From NCBI RefSeq assembly GCF_037975245.1, contig NC_092574.1, positions 3,691,001 through 3,755,000 of the forward strand: a stretch of 64,000 bases of DNA. Reading direction: 5' to 3'. Both the position numbers and the translations under genes were made by a program. This DNA is from Apostichopus japonicus. Lineage: Eukaryota > Echinodermata > Holothuroidea > Aspidochirotida > Stichopodidae. Below the pieces are notes generated by a model that was not told where the DNA came from, made no database searches, and worked only from the letters and a program-made list of their open reading frames with translations. This document shows, in pieces, positions 18,201-34,500 of this stretch. The first letter of the stretch is position 1, and each line of letters starts with the position of its first letter.

Positions 18201-21200
18201 GCACATTCGATTGATCGGCACCGCACATTCGATGGATCGGTACGGCACATTCGATTTATCGGTACCGCAAATTCGATTTATCGGTACCGCACATTCGATT
18301 GATCGGTACCGCACATTCCATTGTTCGGTACCGCAAATTCGATTAATCGATACCGCACATTCGATTGATCGGTACCGCATTATCGATTGATCGGTACCGC
18401 ACATTCGATTTATCGGTACCGCAAATTCGATTTATCGATACCGCACGTTCGATTGATCGGTACCGCATTATCGATTGATCGGTACCGCACATTCGATTTA
18501 TCGGTACCGCAAATTCGATTTATCGGTACCGCACATTCCATTGTTCGGTACCGCACAATCGATTTATCGGTTCCGCACTTTCGATTTATCGGCACCGCAT
18601 ATTCGATTGATCCTCACCGCAAATTCGATTGATCGGTACCGCACATTCGATTGATCGGTACCGAGCATTCGATAAATCGGTTACGCAACATTCGATAGAT
18701 CGGTACCGCACATTCGATTGATCGGTTCCGCAAATTCGATTGATCGGTACCGCACATTCGATTGATCGATACCGCACGATCGATTGATCGGTACCGCATT
18801 ATCGATTGATCGGTACCGCACATTCGATTGATCGGTAACGAACATTCGATAAATCGGTTACGCAAATAAGATTGATCGGTACCGCAAATTCGATTGATCG
18901 ATACCGCACATTCGATTAATCGGTACGGCACATTCCATTTATCGGTACCGCACATTCGATAAATCGTTTACGCAACATTCGATTGATCGATACCGCACAT
19001 TCGATTTATCGGTACCGCACATTCGATTGATCGATACCGCATATTCGATAGATCTGTACCGCGCCTTCGATTGATTGGCATCGAACATTCGATTCATCGG
19101 TTACGCAACATACCATTGATCGATACCGCACATTCGATTGATCGGTACCGCACAATCGATTGATCGGTACCGCACATTCGATTTATCGGTACCGCACATT
19201 TGATTGATCGGTACCGCACATTCGATTGATCGGTACCGCAAATTCGATTGTTCGGTACCGCATATTCGATTGATCGGTACCGAACATTCGATAAATCGGT
19301 TACGCAACATTTGATTGATCGATACCGCACATTCGATTGATCGGTACCGCACAATCGATTGATCGGTACCGCACATTCGATTTATCGGTACCGCACATTC
19401 GATTGATCGGTACCGCACATTCGATTGATCGGTACCGCACATTCGATTGATCGATACCGCACGTTCGATTGATCGGTACCGCATTATCGATTGATCGGTA
19501 CCGCACATTCGATTGATCGGTACCGAACATTCGATAAATCGGTTACGCAAATAAGATTGATCGGTACCGCAAATTCGATTGATCGATACCGCACGTTCGA
19601 TTGATCGGTACCGCATAATCGATTGATCGGTACCGTACATTCGATTGATCGGTACCGAACATTCGATAAATCGTTTACGCAACATTCGATAGATCGGTAC
19701 CGCACATTCGATTGATCGGTTCCGCACATTCGATTGATCGGTACGGCACATTCCATTTATCGGTACCGCTCATTCGATTGATCGGTACCGTACATTCGAT
19801 TGATCGATACCGCACATTCGATTTATCTGTACCGCACATTCGATTGATCGATACCGCATATTCGGCAGATCTGTACCGCGCCTTCGATTGATTGGCATCG
19901 AACATTCGATTAATCGGTTACGCAACATTCGATTGATCGATACCGCACATTCGATTTATCGGTACCGCACAATCGATTTATCGGTACCGCACATTCGATT
20001 GATCGGTACCGCACATTCGATTGATCGTCACCGCTCATTCGATTGATCGGTACCGCAAATTCGATTGATCGGTACCGCACATTCGATTGATCGATACCGC
20101 ACGTTCGATTGATCGGTACCGCATTATCGATTGATCGGTACCGCACATTCGAATGATCGGTACCGAACATTCGATAAATCGGTTACGCAACATTCGATAG
20201 ATCGGTACCGCACATTCCATTTATCGGTACCGCTCATTCGATTTATCGGTACCGCACATTCGATTGATCGATACCGCACATTTGATTTATCGGTACCGCA
20301 CATTCGATTGATCAATACCGCATATTCGATAGATCTGTACCGCGCCTTCGATTGATTGGCATCGAACATTCGATTAATCGGTTACGCAACATTCGATTGA
20401 TCGATACCGCACATTCGATTTATCGGTACCGCACATTCGATTGATCGATACCGCACATTCGATTGATCGTCACCGCTCATTCGATTGATCGGTACCGCAA
20501 ATTCGATTGATCGGTACCGCACATTCGATTGATCGATACCGAACGTTCGATTGATCGGTACCGCATTATCGATTGATCGGTACCGCACATTCGATTGATC
20601 GGTACCGAACATTCGATTGATCGGTTACGCAAATAAGATTGATCGGTACCGCACATTCGATTGATCGATACCGCACGTTCGATTGATCGGTACCGCATAT
20701 TCGATAGATCTGTACCGCGCCTTCGATTGATTGGCATCGAACATTCGATTAATCGGTTACGCACATTCGATTGATCGATACCGCACATTCGATTTATCGG
20801 TACCGCACATTCGATTGATCGTCACCGCTCATTCGATTGATCGGTACCGCAAATTCGATTGATCGGTACCGCACATTCGATTGATCGATACCGAACGTTC
20901 GATTGATCGGTACCGCATTATCGATTGATCGGTACCGCACATTCGATTGATCGGTACCGAACATTCGATTGATCGGTTACGCAAATAAGATTGATCGGTA
21001 CCGCAAATTCGATTGATCGATACCGCACGTTCGATTGATCGGTACCGCATTATCGATTGATCCTCACCGCAAATTCGATTTATTGGCACCGCACATTCGA
21101 TTGATCGGTACCGCACATTCGATTGATCGGTACCGCACATTCGATTGATCGTTACCGCACATTCGATTGATCGTTACCGCACATTCGATTTATCGGTACC

Positions 21201-24200
21201 GAACATTCGATTTATCGGCACCGCACATTCGATTAATCGGTACCGCACATTCGATTGATAGGCACCGCACATTCGATTGATCGGCACCGCACATTCGATG
21301 GATCGGTACGGCACATTCGATTGATCGGTACCGCAAATTCGATTTATCGGTACCGCACATTCGATTGATCGGTACCGCACATTCCATTGTTCGGTACCGC
21401 AAATTCGATTAATCGATACCGCACATTCGATTTATCGGTACCGAACATTCGATGGATCGGTTACGCAACTAAGATTGATCGGTACCGTAAATTCGATTAA
21501 TCGATACCGCACGTTCGATTGATCGGTACCGCATTATCGATTGATCGGTACCGCACATTCGATTGATCGGTACCGAGCATTCGATAAATCGGTTACGCAA
21601 CATTCGATAGATCGGTACCGCACATTCGATTGATCGGTTCCGCAAATTCGATTGATCGGTACCGCACATTCGATTGATCGATACCGCACGATCGATTGAT
21701 CGGTACCGCATTATCGATTGATCGGTACCGCACATTCGATTGATCGGTAACGAACATTCGATAAATCGGTTACGCAAATAAGATTGATCGGTACCGCAAA
21801 TTCGATTGATCGATACCGCACATTCGATTAATCGGTACGGCACATTCCATTTATCGGTACCGCAAATTCGATTGATCGGTACCGCATTATCGATTGATCG
21901 ATACCGCACATTCGATTGATCGGTACCGAACATTCGATTGATCGGTACCGAACATTCGATAAATCGTTTACGCAACATTCGATTGATCGATACCGCACAT
22001 TCGATTTATCGGTACCGCACATTCGATTGATCGATACCGCATATTCGATAGATCTGTACCGCGCCTTCGATTGATTGGCATCGAACATTCGATTCATCGG
22101 TTACGCAACATACCATTGATCGATACCGCACATTCGATTGATCGGTACCGCACAATCGATTGATCGGTACCGCACATTCGATTTATCGGTACCGCACATT
22201 CGATTGATCGGTACCGCACATTCGATTGATCGGTACCGCAAATTCGATTGTTCGGTACCGCATATTCGATTGATCGGTACCGAACATTCGATAAATCGGT
22301 TACGCAACATTCGATTGATCGATACCGCACATTCGATTGATCGGTACCGCACAATCGATTAATCGGTACCGCACATTCGATTGATCGGTACCGCACATTC
22401 GATTGATCGATACCGCACATTCGATTTATCTGTACCGCACATTCGATTGATCGATACCGCATATTCGGCAGATCTGTACCGCGCCTTCGATTGATTGGCA
22501 TCGAACATTCGATTAATCGGTTACGCAACATTCGATTGATCGATACCGCACATTCGATTTATCGGTACCGCACAATCGATTTATCGGTACCGCACATTCG
22601 ATTGATCGGTACCGCACATTCGATTGATCGTCACCGCTCATTCGATTGATCGGTACCGCAAATTCGATTGATCGGTACCGCACATTCGATTGATCGATAC
22701 CGCACGTTCGATTGATCGGTACCGCATTATCGATTGATCGGTACCGCACATTCGATTGATCGGTACCGAACATTCGATAAATCGGTTACGCAAATAAGAT
22801 TGATCGGTACCGCAAATTCGATTGATCGATACCGCACGTTCGATTGATCGGTACCGCATTATCGATTGATCGGTACCGCACATTCGAATGATCGGTACCG
22901 AACATTCGATAAATCGGTTACGCAACATTCGATAGATCGGTACCGCACATTCCATTTATCTGTACCGCTCATTCGATTTATCGGTACCGCACATTCGATT
23001 GATCGATACCGCACATTCGATTTATCGGTACCGCACATTCGATTGATCGATACCGCATATTCGATAGATCTGTACCGCGCCTTCGATTGATTGGCATCGA
23101 ACATTCGATTAATCGGTTACGCAACATTCGATTGATCGTTACCGCACATTCGATTTATCGGTACCGCACATTCGATTGATCGGTACCGCACATTCGATTG
23201 ATCGTCACCGCTCATTCGATTGATCGGTACCGCAAATTCGATTGATCGGTACCGCACATTCGATTGATCGATACCGAACGTTCGATTGATCGGTACCGCA
23301 TTATCGATTGATCGGTACCGCACATTCGATTGATCGGTACCGAACATTCGATTGATCGGTTACGCAAATAAGATTGATCGGTACCGCACATTCGATTGAT
23401 CGATACCGCACGTTCGATTGATCGGTACCGCATTATCGATTGATCCTCACCGCAAATTCGATTTATTGGCACCGCACATTCGATTGATCGGTACCGCACA
23501 TTCGATTGATCGGTACCGCACATTCGATTGATCGTTACCGCACATTCGATTGATCGTTACCGCACATTCGATTTATCGGTACCGAACATTCGATTTATCG
23601 GCAACGCACATTCGATTAATCGGTACCGCACATTCGATTGATCGGCACCGCACATTCGATTGATCGGCACCGCACATTCGATGGATCGGTACGGCACATT
23701 CGATTGATCGGTACCGCAAATTCGATTTATCGGTACCGCACATTCGATTGATCGGTACCGCACATTCCATTGTTCGGTACCGCAAATTCGATTAATCGAT
23801 ACCGCACATTCTATTGATCGGTACCGAACATTCGATGGATCGGTTACGCAACTAAGATTGATCGGTACCGCAAATTCGATTAATCGATACCGCACGTTCG
23901 ATTGATCGGTACCGCATTATCGATTGATCGGTACCGCACATTCGATTTATCGGTACCGCAAATTCGATTTATCGGTACCGCACATTCCATTGTTCGGTAC
24001 CGCACAATCGATTTATCGGTTCCGCACTTTCGATTTATCGGCACCGCATATTCGATTGATCGGTAACGAACATTCGATAAATCGATAAATCGTTTACGCA
24101 ACATTCGATAGATCGGTACCGCACATTCCATTGATCGGTTCCGCACATTCGATTGATCGGTACGGCACATTCCATTTATCGGTACCGCTCATTCGATTGA

Positions 24201-26000
24201 TCGGTACCGCACATTCGATTGATCGATACCGCACATTCGATTTATCGGTACCGCACATTCGATTGATCGATACCGCATATTCGGCAGATCTGTACCGCGC
24301 CTTCGATTGATTGGCATCGAACATTCGATTAATCGGTTACGCAACATTCGATTGATCGATACCGCACATTCGATTTATCGGTACCGCACAATCGATTTAT
24401 CGGTACCGCACATTCGATTGATCGGTACCGCACATTCGATTGATCGTCACCGCTCATTCGATTGATCGGTACCGCAAATTCGATTGATCGGTACCGCACA
24501 TTCGATTGATCGATACCGCACGTTCGATTGATCGGTACCGCATTATCGATTGATCGGTACCGCACATTCGATTGATCGGTACCGAACATTCGATAAATCG
24601 GTTACGCAAATAAGATTGATCGGTACCGCAAATTCGATTGATCGATACCGCACGTTCGATTGATCGGTACCGCATTATCGATTGATCGGTACCGCACATT
24701 CGAATGATCGGTACCGAACATTCGATAAATCGGTTACGCCACATTTGATAGATCGGTACCACACATACGATTTATCGGTACCGCACATTCGATTTATAGG
24801 TACCGCACATTCGATTGATCGATAAGGCACATTCGATTTATCGGTACCGCACATACGATATATCGGTACCACACATTCGATTTATCGGCACCGCACATTC
24901 GATTGATCGGTATCGCACATTCGATTGATCGGCACCGCACATTCCATTTATCGGTACCGCACAATCGATTGATCGGTACCGCACATTCGATTTATCGGTA
25001 CCGCACATTCGATTGATCGGTACCGCACATTCGATAGATCGTCACCGCTCATTCGATTGATCGGTACCGCAAATTCGATTGATCGGTACCGCACATTCGA
25101 TCGATCGATACCGCACGTTCGATTGATCGGTACCGCACATTCCATTGTTCGGTACCGCAAATTCCATTAATCGATACCGCACATTCTATTGATCGGTACC
25201 GAACATTCGATGGATCGGTTACGCAACTAAGATTGATCGGTACCGCACATTCGATTAATCGATACCGCACGTTCGATTGATCGGTACCGCATTATCGATT
25301 GATCGGTACCGCACATTCGATTTATCGGTACCGCAAATTCGATTTATCGGTACCGCACATTCCATTGTTCGGTACCGCACAATCGATTTATCGGTTCCGC
25401 ACTTTCGATTTATCGGCACCGCATATTCGATTGATCCTTACCGCAAATTCGATTGATCGGTACCGCACATTCGATTGATCGGTACCGCAAATACGATTTA
25501 TCGGTACCGCACATTCGATTGATCGGTACCGCACATTCCATTGTTCGGTACCGCACAATCGATTTATCGGTTCCGCACTTTCGATTTATCGGCACCGCAT
25601 ATTCGATTGATCCTCACCGCACGATCGATTGATCGGCACCGCACATTCGATTGATCGGTACCGCACATTCGATTGATCGGTACCGCACATTCGATTTATC
25701 GGCAACGCACATTCGATTTATCGGTACCGCACATTCGATTGATCGATACCGCACATTCGATTTATCGGTACCGCACATTCGATTGATCCTCACCGCAAAT
25801 TCGATTTATCGGCACCGCACATTCGATTGATCGGTATCGCACATTCGATTGATCGGCACCGCACAATCGATTGATGGGCACCGCACATTCGATTGATCGT
25901 TACCGCACATTCTATTAATCGGTACCGCACATTCCATTTATCGGCAACGCACATTCGATTAATCGGTACCGCACGTTCGATTGATCGGTACCGCACATTC

Positions 26001-26838
26001 GATTGTTCGGTACCGCACATTCGATTGATCGGTACCGAACATTCGATAAATCGGTTACGCAACATTCGATTGATCGATACCGCACATTCGATTGATCGGT
26101 ACCGCACATTCGATTGATCGGTACCGCACATTCGATTGATCGATACCGCACGTTCGATTGATCGGTACCGCATTATCGATTGATCGTTACCGCACATTCG
26201 ATTGATCGGTACCGAACATTCGATAAATCGGTTACGCAAATAAGATTGATCAGTACCGCAAATTCGATTGATCGATACCGCACGTTCAATTGATCTGTAC
26301 GGCACATTCCATTTATCGGTACTGCACATTTGATTGATCGATACCGCACATTCGATTGATCGGTACCGCACAATCGATTGATCGGTACCGCACATTCGAT
26401 TTATCGGTACCGCACATTCGATTGTTCGGTACCGCACATTCGATTGATCGGTACCGAACATTCGATAAATCGGTTACGCAACATTCGATTGATCGATACC
26501 GCACATTCGATTGATCGGTACCGCACATTCGATTGATCGGTACCGCACATTCGATTGATCGATACCGCACGTTCGATTGATCGGTACCGCATTATCGATT
26601 GATCGTTACCGCACATTCGATTGATCGGTACCGAACATTCGATAAATCGGTTACGCAAATAAGATTGATCAGTACCGCAAATTCGATTGATCGATACCGC
26701 ACGTTCAATTGATCTGTACGGCACATTCCATTTATCGGTACTGCACATTTGATTGATCGATACCGCACATTCGATTGATCGGTACCGCACAATCGATTGA
26801 TCGGTACCGCACATTCGATTTATCGGTACCGCACATTC
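26001..26838. repeat. Two-copy higher-order repeat, period 419 bp (19 monomers)
   Basis: GATTGTTCGG and the following variant order recur at 26001 and 26420. The 66-residue reading at 26173-26373 is repeated at 26592-26792. The period equals 18 units of 22 plus one of 23. Confidence 0.8.
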
Positions 26839-28494
26839 GATTGATCGGAACCGCACATTCGATTGATCGGTACCGCACATTCGATTTATCGGCAACGCAC
26901 ATTCGATTGTTCGGTACCGCATATTCGATTGATCGGTACCGAACATTCGTTAAATTAGTTACGCAACATTCGATTGATCGATACCGCACATTCGATTTAT
27001 CGGTACCGCACAATCGATTGATCGGTACCGCACGTTCGATTGATAGGTACCGCATTATCGATTGATCGGTACCGCACATTCCATTGATCGGTACCGAACA
27101 TTCGATCAATCGGTTACGCAAATAAGATTGATCGGTACCGCAAATTCGATTGATCGATACCGCACGTTCGATTGATCGGTACCGCATTATCGATTGATCG
27201 GTACCGCACATTCGATTGATCGTTACCGCACATTCGATTAATCGGTACCGCACATTCGATTGATCGGTTCCGCACATTCGATTAATCGGTACGGCACATT
27301 CGATTGATCGGTACCGCTCATTCGATTTATCGGCACCGCACATTCGATTGATCGATACCGCACATTCGATTTATCGGTACCGCACATTCGATTGATCCAT
27401 ACCGCATATTCGATAGATCTGTACCGCGCCTTCGATTGATTTGCATCGAACATTCGATTAATCGATTACGCAACATTCGATTGATCGATACCGCACATTC
27501 GGTTGATCTGTACCGCACAATCGATTGATCGTCACCGCTCATTCGATTGATCGGTACCGCAAATTCGATTGATCGGTACCGCACATTCGTATGATCGATA
27601 CCGCTCGTTCGATTGATCGGTACCGCATTATCGATTGATCGGTACCGCAAATTCGATTGATCGATACCGCACGTTCGATTGATCGGTACCGCATTATCGA
27701 TTGATCGGTACCGCACATTCGATTGATCGGTACCGAACATTCGATAAATCGGTTACGCAACATTCGATAGATCGGTACCGTACATTCGATTGATCGGTTC
27801 CGCACATTCGATTGATCGGTACGGCACATTCCATTTATGGGTATCGCTCATTCGATTTATCGGTACTGCACATTCGATTCATCGATAACGCACGTTCGAT
27901 TTATCGGTACCGCACATTCGATTGATCGGTACCGCAAATTCGATTGATCGGTACCGCAAATTCGATTGATCGATACCGCACATTCGATTAATCGGTACGG
28001 CACATTCCATTTATCGGTACCGCAAATTCGATAGATCGGTACCGCATTATCGATTGATCGATACCGCACATTCGATTGATCGGTACCGAACATTCGATTG
28101 ATCGGTACCGAAAATTCGATAAATCGTTTACGCAACATTCGATTGATCGATACCGCACATTCGATTTATCGGTACCGCACATTCGATTGATCGATACCGC
28201 ATATTCGATAGATCTGTACCGCGCCTTCGATTGATTGGCATCGAACATTCGATTCATCGGTTACGCAACATACCATTGATCGATACCGCACATTCGATTG
28301 ATCGGTACCGCACAATCGATTGATCGGTACCGCACATTCGATTTATCGGTACCGCACATTCGATTGATCGGTACCGCACATTCGATTGATCGGTACCGCA
28401 AATTCGATTGTTCGGTACCGCATATTCGATTGATCGGTACCGAACATTCGATAAATCGGTTACGCAACATTCGATTGATCGTTACCGCACATTC

Positions 28495-30606
28495 GATTGA
28501 TCGGTACCGCACAATCGATTGATCGGTACCGCACATTCGATTTATCGGTACCGCACATTCGATTGATCGGTACCGCACATTCGATTGATCGGTACCGCAC
28601 ATTCGATTGATCGATACCGCACGTTTGATTGATCGGTACCGCATTATCGATTGATCGGTACCGCACATTCGATTGATCGGTACCGAACATTCGATAAATC
28701 GGTTACGCAAATAAGATTGATTGGTACCGCAAATTCGATTGATCGGTACCGCACATTCTATTAATCGGTACCGCACATTCCATTTATCGGTACCGCACAA
28801 TCGATTGATCGGTACCTCACATTCGATTTATCGGTACCGCACATTCGATTGATCGGTACCGCACATTCGATAGATCGTCACCGCTCATTCGATTGATCGG
28901 TACCGCAAATTCGATTGATCGGTACCGCACATTCGATCGATCGATACCGCACGTTCGATTGATCGGTACCGCACATTCCATTGTTCGGTACCGCAAATTC
29001 GATTAATCGATACCGCACATTCTATTGATCGGTACCGAACATTCGATGGATCGGTTACGCAACTAAGATTGATCGGTACCGCAAATTCGATTAATCGATA
29101 CCGCACGTTCGATTGATCGGTACCGCATTATCGATTGATCGGTACCGCACATTCGATTTATCGGTACCGCAAATTCGATTTATCGGTACCGCACATTCCA
29201 TTGTTCGGTACCGCACAATCGATTTATCGGTTCCGCACTTTCGATTTATCGGCACCGCATATTCGATTGATCCTTACCGCAAATTCGATTGATCGGTACC
29301 GCACATTCGATTGATCGGTACCGCAAATACGATTTATCGGTACCGCACATTCGATTGATCGGTACCGCACATTCCATTGTTCGGTACCGCACAATCGATT
29401 TATCGGTTCCGCACTTTCGATTTATCGGCACCGCATATTCGATTGATCCTCACCGCAAATTCGATTGATCGGCACCGCACATTCGATTGATCGGTACCGC
29501 ACATTCGATTGATCGGTACCGCACATTCGATTTATCGGCAACGCACATTCGATTGATCGGTACCGCACAATCGATTGATCGGTACCGCACATTCGATTTA
29601 TCGGTACCGCACATTCGATTGATCGGTACCGCACATTCGATTGATCGGTACCGCACATTCGATTGATCGATACCGCACGTTTGATTGATCGGTACCGCAT
29701 TATCGATTGATCGGTACCGCACATTCGATTGATCGGTACCGAACATTCGATAAATCGGTTACGCAAATAAGATTGATTGGTACCGCAAATTCGATTGATC
29801 GGTACCGCACATTCTATTAATCGGTACCGCACATTCCATTTATCGGTACCGCACAATCGATTGATCGGTACCTCACATTCGATTTATCGGTACCGCACAT
29901 TCGATTGATCGGTACCGCACATTCGATAGATCGTCACCGCTCATTCGATTGATCGGTACCGCAAATTCGATTGATCGGTACCGCACATTCGATCGATCGA
30001 TACCGCACGTTCGATTGATCGGTACCGCACATTCCATTGTTCGGTACCGCAAATTCCATTAATCGATACCGCACATTCTATTGATCGGTACCGAACATTC
30101 GATGGATCGGTTACGCAACTAAGATTGATCGGTACCGCAAATTCGATTAATCGATACCGCACGTTCGATTGATCGGTACCGCATTATCGATTGATCGGTA
30201 CCGCACATTCGATTTATCGGTACCGCAAATTCGATTTATCGGTACCGCACATTCCATTGTTCGGTACCGCACAATCGATTTATCGGTTCCGCACTTTCGA
30301 TTTATCGGCACCGCATATTCGATTGATCCTTACCGCAAATTCGATTGATCGGTACCGCACATTCGATTGATCGGTACCGCAAATACGATTTATCGGTACC
30401 GCACATTCGATTGATCGGTACCGCACATTCCATTGTTCGGTACCGCACAATCGATTTATCGGTTCCGCACTTTCGATTTATCGGCACCGCATATTCGATT
30501 GATCCTCACCGCAAATTCGATTGATCGGCACCGCACATTCGATTGATCGGTACCGCACATTCGATTGATCGGTACCGCACATTCGATTTATCGGCAACGC
30601 ACATTC
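28495..30606. repeat. Two-copy higher-order repeat, period 1056 bp (48 monomers)
   Basis: Copies at 28495-29550 and 29551-30606 show the same monomer order. Landmarks 28460, 28885 and 29246 recur at 29516, 29941 and 30302. Only one such unit is present in the paralogous block near 50.1-51.2 kb. Confidence 0.85.
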
Positions 30607-32696
30607 GATTTATCGGTACCGCACATTCGATTGATCGATACCGCACATTCGATTTATCGGTACCGCACATTCGATTGATCCTCACCGCAAATTCGATTTA
30701 TCGGCACCGCACATTCGATTGATCGGTATCGCACATTCGATTGATCGGCACCGCACAATCGATTGATGGGCACCGCACATTCGATTGATCGTTACCGCAC
30801 ATTCTATTAATCGGTACCGCACATTCCATTTATCGGCAACGCACATTCGATTAATCGGTACCGCACATTCGATTGATCGGTACCGCACATTCGATTGTTC
30901 GGTACCGCACATTCGATTGATCGGTACCGAACATTCGATAAATCGGTTACGCAACATTCGATTGATCGATACCGCACATTCGATTGATCGGTACCGCACA
31001 ATCGATTGATCGGTACCGCACATTCGATTTATCGGTACCGCACATTCGATTGATCGTCACCGCTCATTCGATTGATCAATACCGCAAATTCGATTGATCG
31101 GTACCGCACATTCGATCGATCGATACCGCACGTTCGATTGATCGGTACCGCATTATCGATTGATCGGTACCGCACATTCGATTGATCGGTACCGAACATT
31201 CGATAAATCGGTTACGCAACATTCGATAGATCGGTACCGCACATTCGATTGATCGGTTCCGCACATTCGATTGATCGGTACGGCACATTCGATTGATCGG
31301 TATCGCTCATTCGATTTATCGGTACCGCACATTCGATTGATCGGTACCGCACATTCGATTTATCGGTACCGCACATTCGATTGATCGGTACCGCACATTC
31401 GATTGATCGGTACCGCACATTCGATTTTATCGGCAACGCACATTCGATTTATAAATACCGCACATTCGATTGATCGATAAGGCACATTCGATTTATCGGT
31501 ACCGCACATTCGATTTATCGGTACCGCACATTCGATTTATCGGTACCGCACATTCGATTGATCGATACCGCATATTCGATTGATCGATACCGCACGAGCG
31601 ATTGATCGGTACCGCATTATCGATTGATCGGTACCGCACATTCGATTGATCGGTACCGAACATTCGATAAATCGGTTACGCAAATAAGATTGATCGGTAC
31701 CGCAAATTCGATTGATCGATACCGCACATTCGATTAATCTTTACGGCACATTCCATTTATCGGTACCGCTCATTCGATTTATCGGTACCGCACATTCGAT
31801 TGATCGATACCGCACATTCGATTTATCGGTACCGCACATTCGATTGATCGATACCGCATATTCGATAGATCTGTACCGCGCCTTCGATTGATTTGCATCG
31901 AACATTCGATTAATCGGTTACGCAACATTCCATTGATCGATACCGCACATTCGGTTGATCTGTACCGCACAATCGATTGATCGGTACCGCACATTCGATT
32001 TATCGGTACCGCACATTCGATTGATCGGTACCGCACATTCGATTGATCGTCACCGCTCATTCGATTGATCGGTACCGCAAATTCGATTGATCGGTACCGC
32101 ACATTCGATTTATCGGTACCGCACATTCGATTGATCGGTACCGAACATTCGATAAATCGGTTACGCAACATTCGATAGATCGGTACCGCACATTCGATTG
32201 ATCGGTTCCGCAAATTCGATTGATCGGTACCGCACGATCGATTGATCGGTACCGCATTATCGATTGATCGGTACGGCACATTCGATTGATCGGTACCGAA
32301 CATTCGATAAATCGGTTACGCAAATAAGATTGATCGGTACGGCAAATTCGATTGATCGATACCGCACATTCGATTAATCGGTACGGCACATTCCATTTAT
32401 CGGTTCCGCTCATTCGATTTATCGGTACCGCACATTCGATTGATCGATACCGCACATTCGATTTATCGGTACCGCACATTCGATTGATCGATACCGCATA
32501 TTCGATAGATCTGTACCGCGCCTTCGATTGATTTGCATCGAACATTCGATTAATCGGTTACGCAACATTCCATTGATCGATACCGCACATTCGGTTGATC
32601 TGTACCGCACAATCGATTGATCGGTACCGCACATTCGATTTATCGGTACCGCACATTCGATTGATCGGTACCGCACATTCGATTGATCGTCACCGC

Positions 32697-33612
32697 TCAT
32701 TCGATTGATCGGTACCGCAAATTCGATTGATCGGTACCGCACATTCGATTGATCGATACCGCTCGTTCGATTGATCGGTACCGCATTATCGATTGATCGG
32801 TACCGCACATTCGATTGATCGGTACCGAACATTCGATAAATCGGTTACGCATTATGGATTGATCGGTACCGCAAATTCGATTGATCGATACCGCACGTTC
32901 GATTGATCGGTACCGCATCATCGATTGATCGGTACCGCACATTCGATTGATCGGTACCGAACATTCGATAAATCGGTTACGCAACATTCGATAGATCGGT
33001 ACCGCACATTCGATTGATCGGTTCCGCACATTCGATTGATCGGTACGGCACATTCCATTTATGGGTATCGCTCATTCGATTTATCGGTACTGCACATTCG
33101 ATTGATCGATACCGCACATTCGATTTATCGGTACCGCACATTCGATTGATCGATACCGCACATTCGATTGATCGGTACCGCACAATCGATTGATCGGTAC
33201 CGCACATTCGATTTATCGGTACCGCACATTCGATTGATCGGTACCGCACATTCGATTGATCGGTACCGCACATTCGATTGATCGTCACCGCTCATTCGAT
33301 TGATCGGTACCGCAAATTCGATTGATCGGTAAAGCACATTCGATAGATCGATACCGCACGTTCGATTGATCGGTACCGCATTATCGATTGATCGGTATTG
33401 CACATTCGATTGATCGGTACCGAACATTCGATAAATCGGTTACGCAAATAAGATTGATCGGTACCGCAAATTCGATTGATCGATACCGCACGTTCGATTG
33501 TTCGGTACCGCATTATCGATTGATCGGTACCGCACATTCGATTAATCGGTACCGAACATTCGATAAATCGGTTACGCAACATTCGATAGATCGGTACCGC
33601 ACATTCGATTGA
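32697..33612. repeat. Satellite block repeated at offset 4389
   Basis: Variant order at 32977, 33125 and 33388 recurs at 37366, 37514 and 37777. The neighbouring 34857-35324 recurs at 38342-38809 (offset 3485). The 441-bp cluster and its flanks have thus been copied within 4.5 kb. Confidence 0.75.
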
Positions 33613-34500
33613 TCGGTACCGCACAATCGATTGATCGGTACCGCACATTCGATTTATCGGTACCGCACATTCGATTGATCGGTACCGCACATTCGATTGA
33701 TCGGTACCGCACATTCGATTGATCGTCACCGCTCATTCGATTGATCGGTACCGCAAATTCGATTGATCGGTAAAGCACATTCGATAGATCGATACCGCAC
33801 GTTCGATTGATCGGTACCGCATTATCGATTGATCGGTACCGCACATTCGATTGATCGGTACCGAACATTCGATAAATCGGTTACGCAAATAAGATTGATC
33901 GGTACCGCAAATTCGATTGATCGATACCGCACGTTCGATTGTTCGGTACCGCATTATCGATTGATCGGTACCGCACATTCGATTGATCGGTACCGAACAT
34001 TCGATAAATCGGTTACGCAACATTCGATAGATCGGTACCGCACATTCGATTGATCGGTACCGCACAATCGATTGATCGGTACCGCACATTCGATTTATCG
34101 GTACCGCACATTCGATTGATCGGTACCGCACATTCGATTGATCGGTACCGCACATTCGATTGATCGTCACCGCTCATTCGATTGATCGGTACCGCAAATT
34201 CGATTGATCGGTAAAGCACATTCGATAGATCGATACCGCACGTTCGATTGATCGGTACCGCATTATCGATTGATCGGTACCGCACATTCGATTGATCGGT
34301 ACCGAACATTCGATAAATCGGTTACGCAAATAAGATTGATCGGTACCGCAAATTCGATTGATCGATACCGCACGTTCGATTGTTCGGTACCGCATTATCG
34401 ATTGATCGGTACCGCACATTCGATTGATCGGTACCGAACATTCGATAAATCGGTTACGCAACATTCGATAGATCGGTACCGCACATTCGATTGATCGGTT
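33161..34500. repeat. Three-copy higher-order repeat, period 441 bp (20 monomers)
   Basis: Unit landmarks recur at 33292, 33733 and 34174, and at 33388, 33829 and 34270. The period equals 19 units of 22 plus one of 23. Copies differ by only a few bases (for example CGGTATTGCAC at about 33394 against CGGTACCGCAC in the next copies). Confidence 0.9.

Larger units (their letters stand above)
19094..31060. repeat. Internal segmental duplication of the satellite, copy 1 (about 12 kb)
   Basis: The order of variant monomers matches 43716-51700. Matching landmarks lie at offsets of 24622 (from 19094), 24600 (from 19675), 24424 (from about 20829), 23697 (from 23880), 21648 (from about 26592), 21692 (from 28885) and 20636 (from 30682). 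Each step is a whole number of 22/23-bp units: 1, 8, 33, 93, 2 and 48. The two copies are therefore collinear and differ by gain or loss of complete monomers. Confidence 0.85.
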
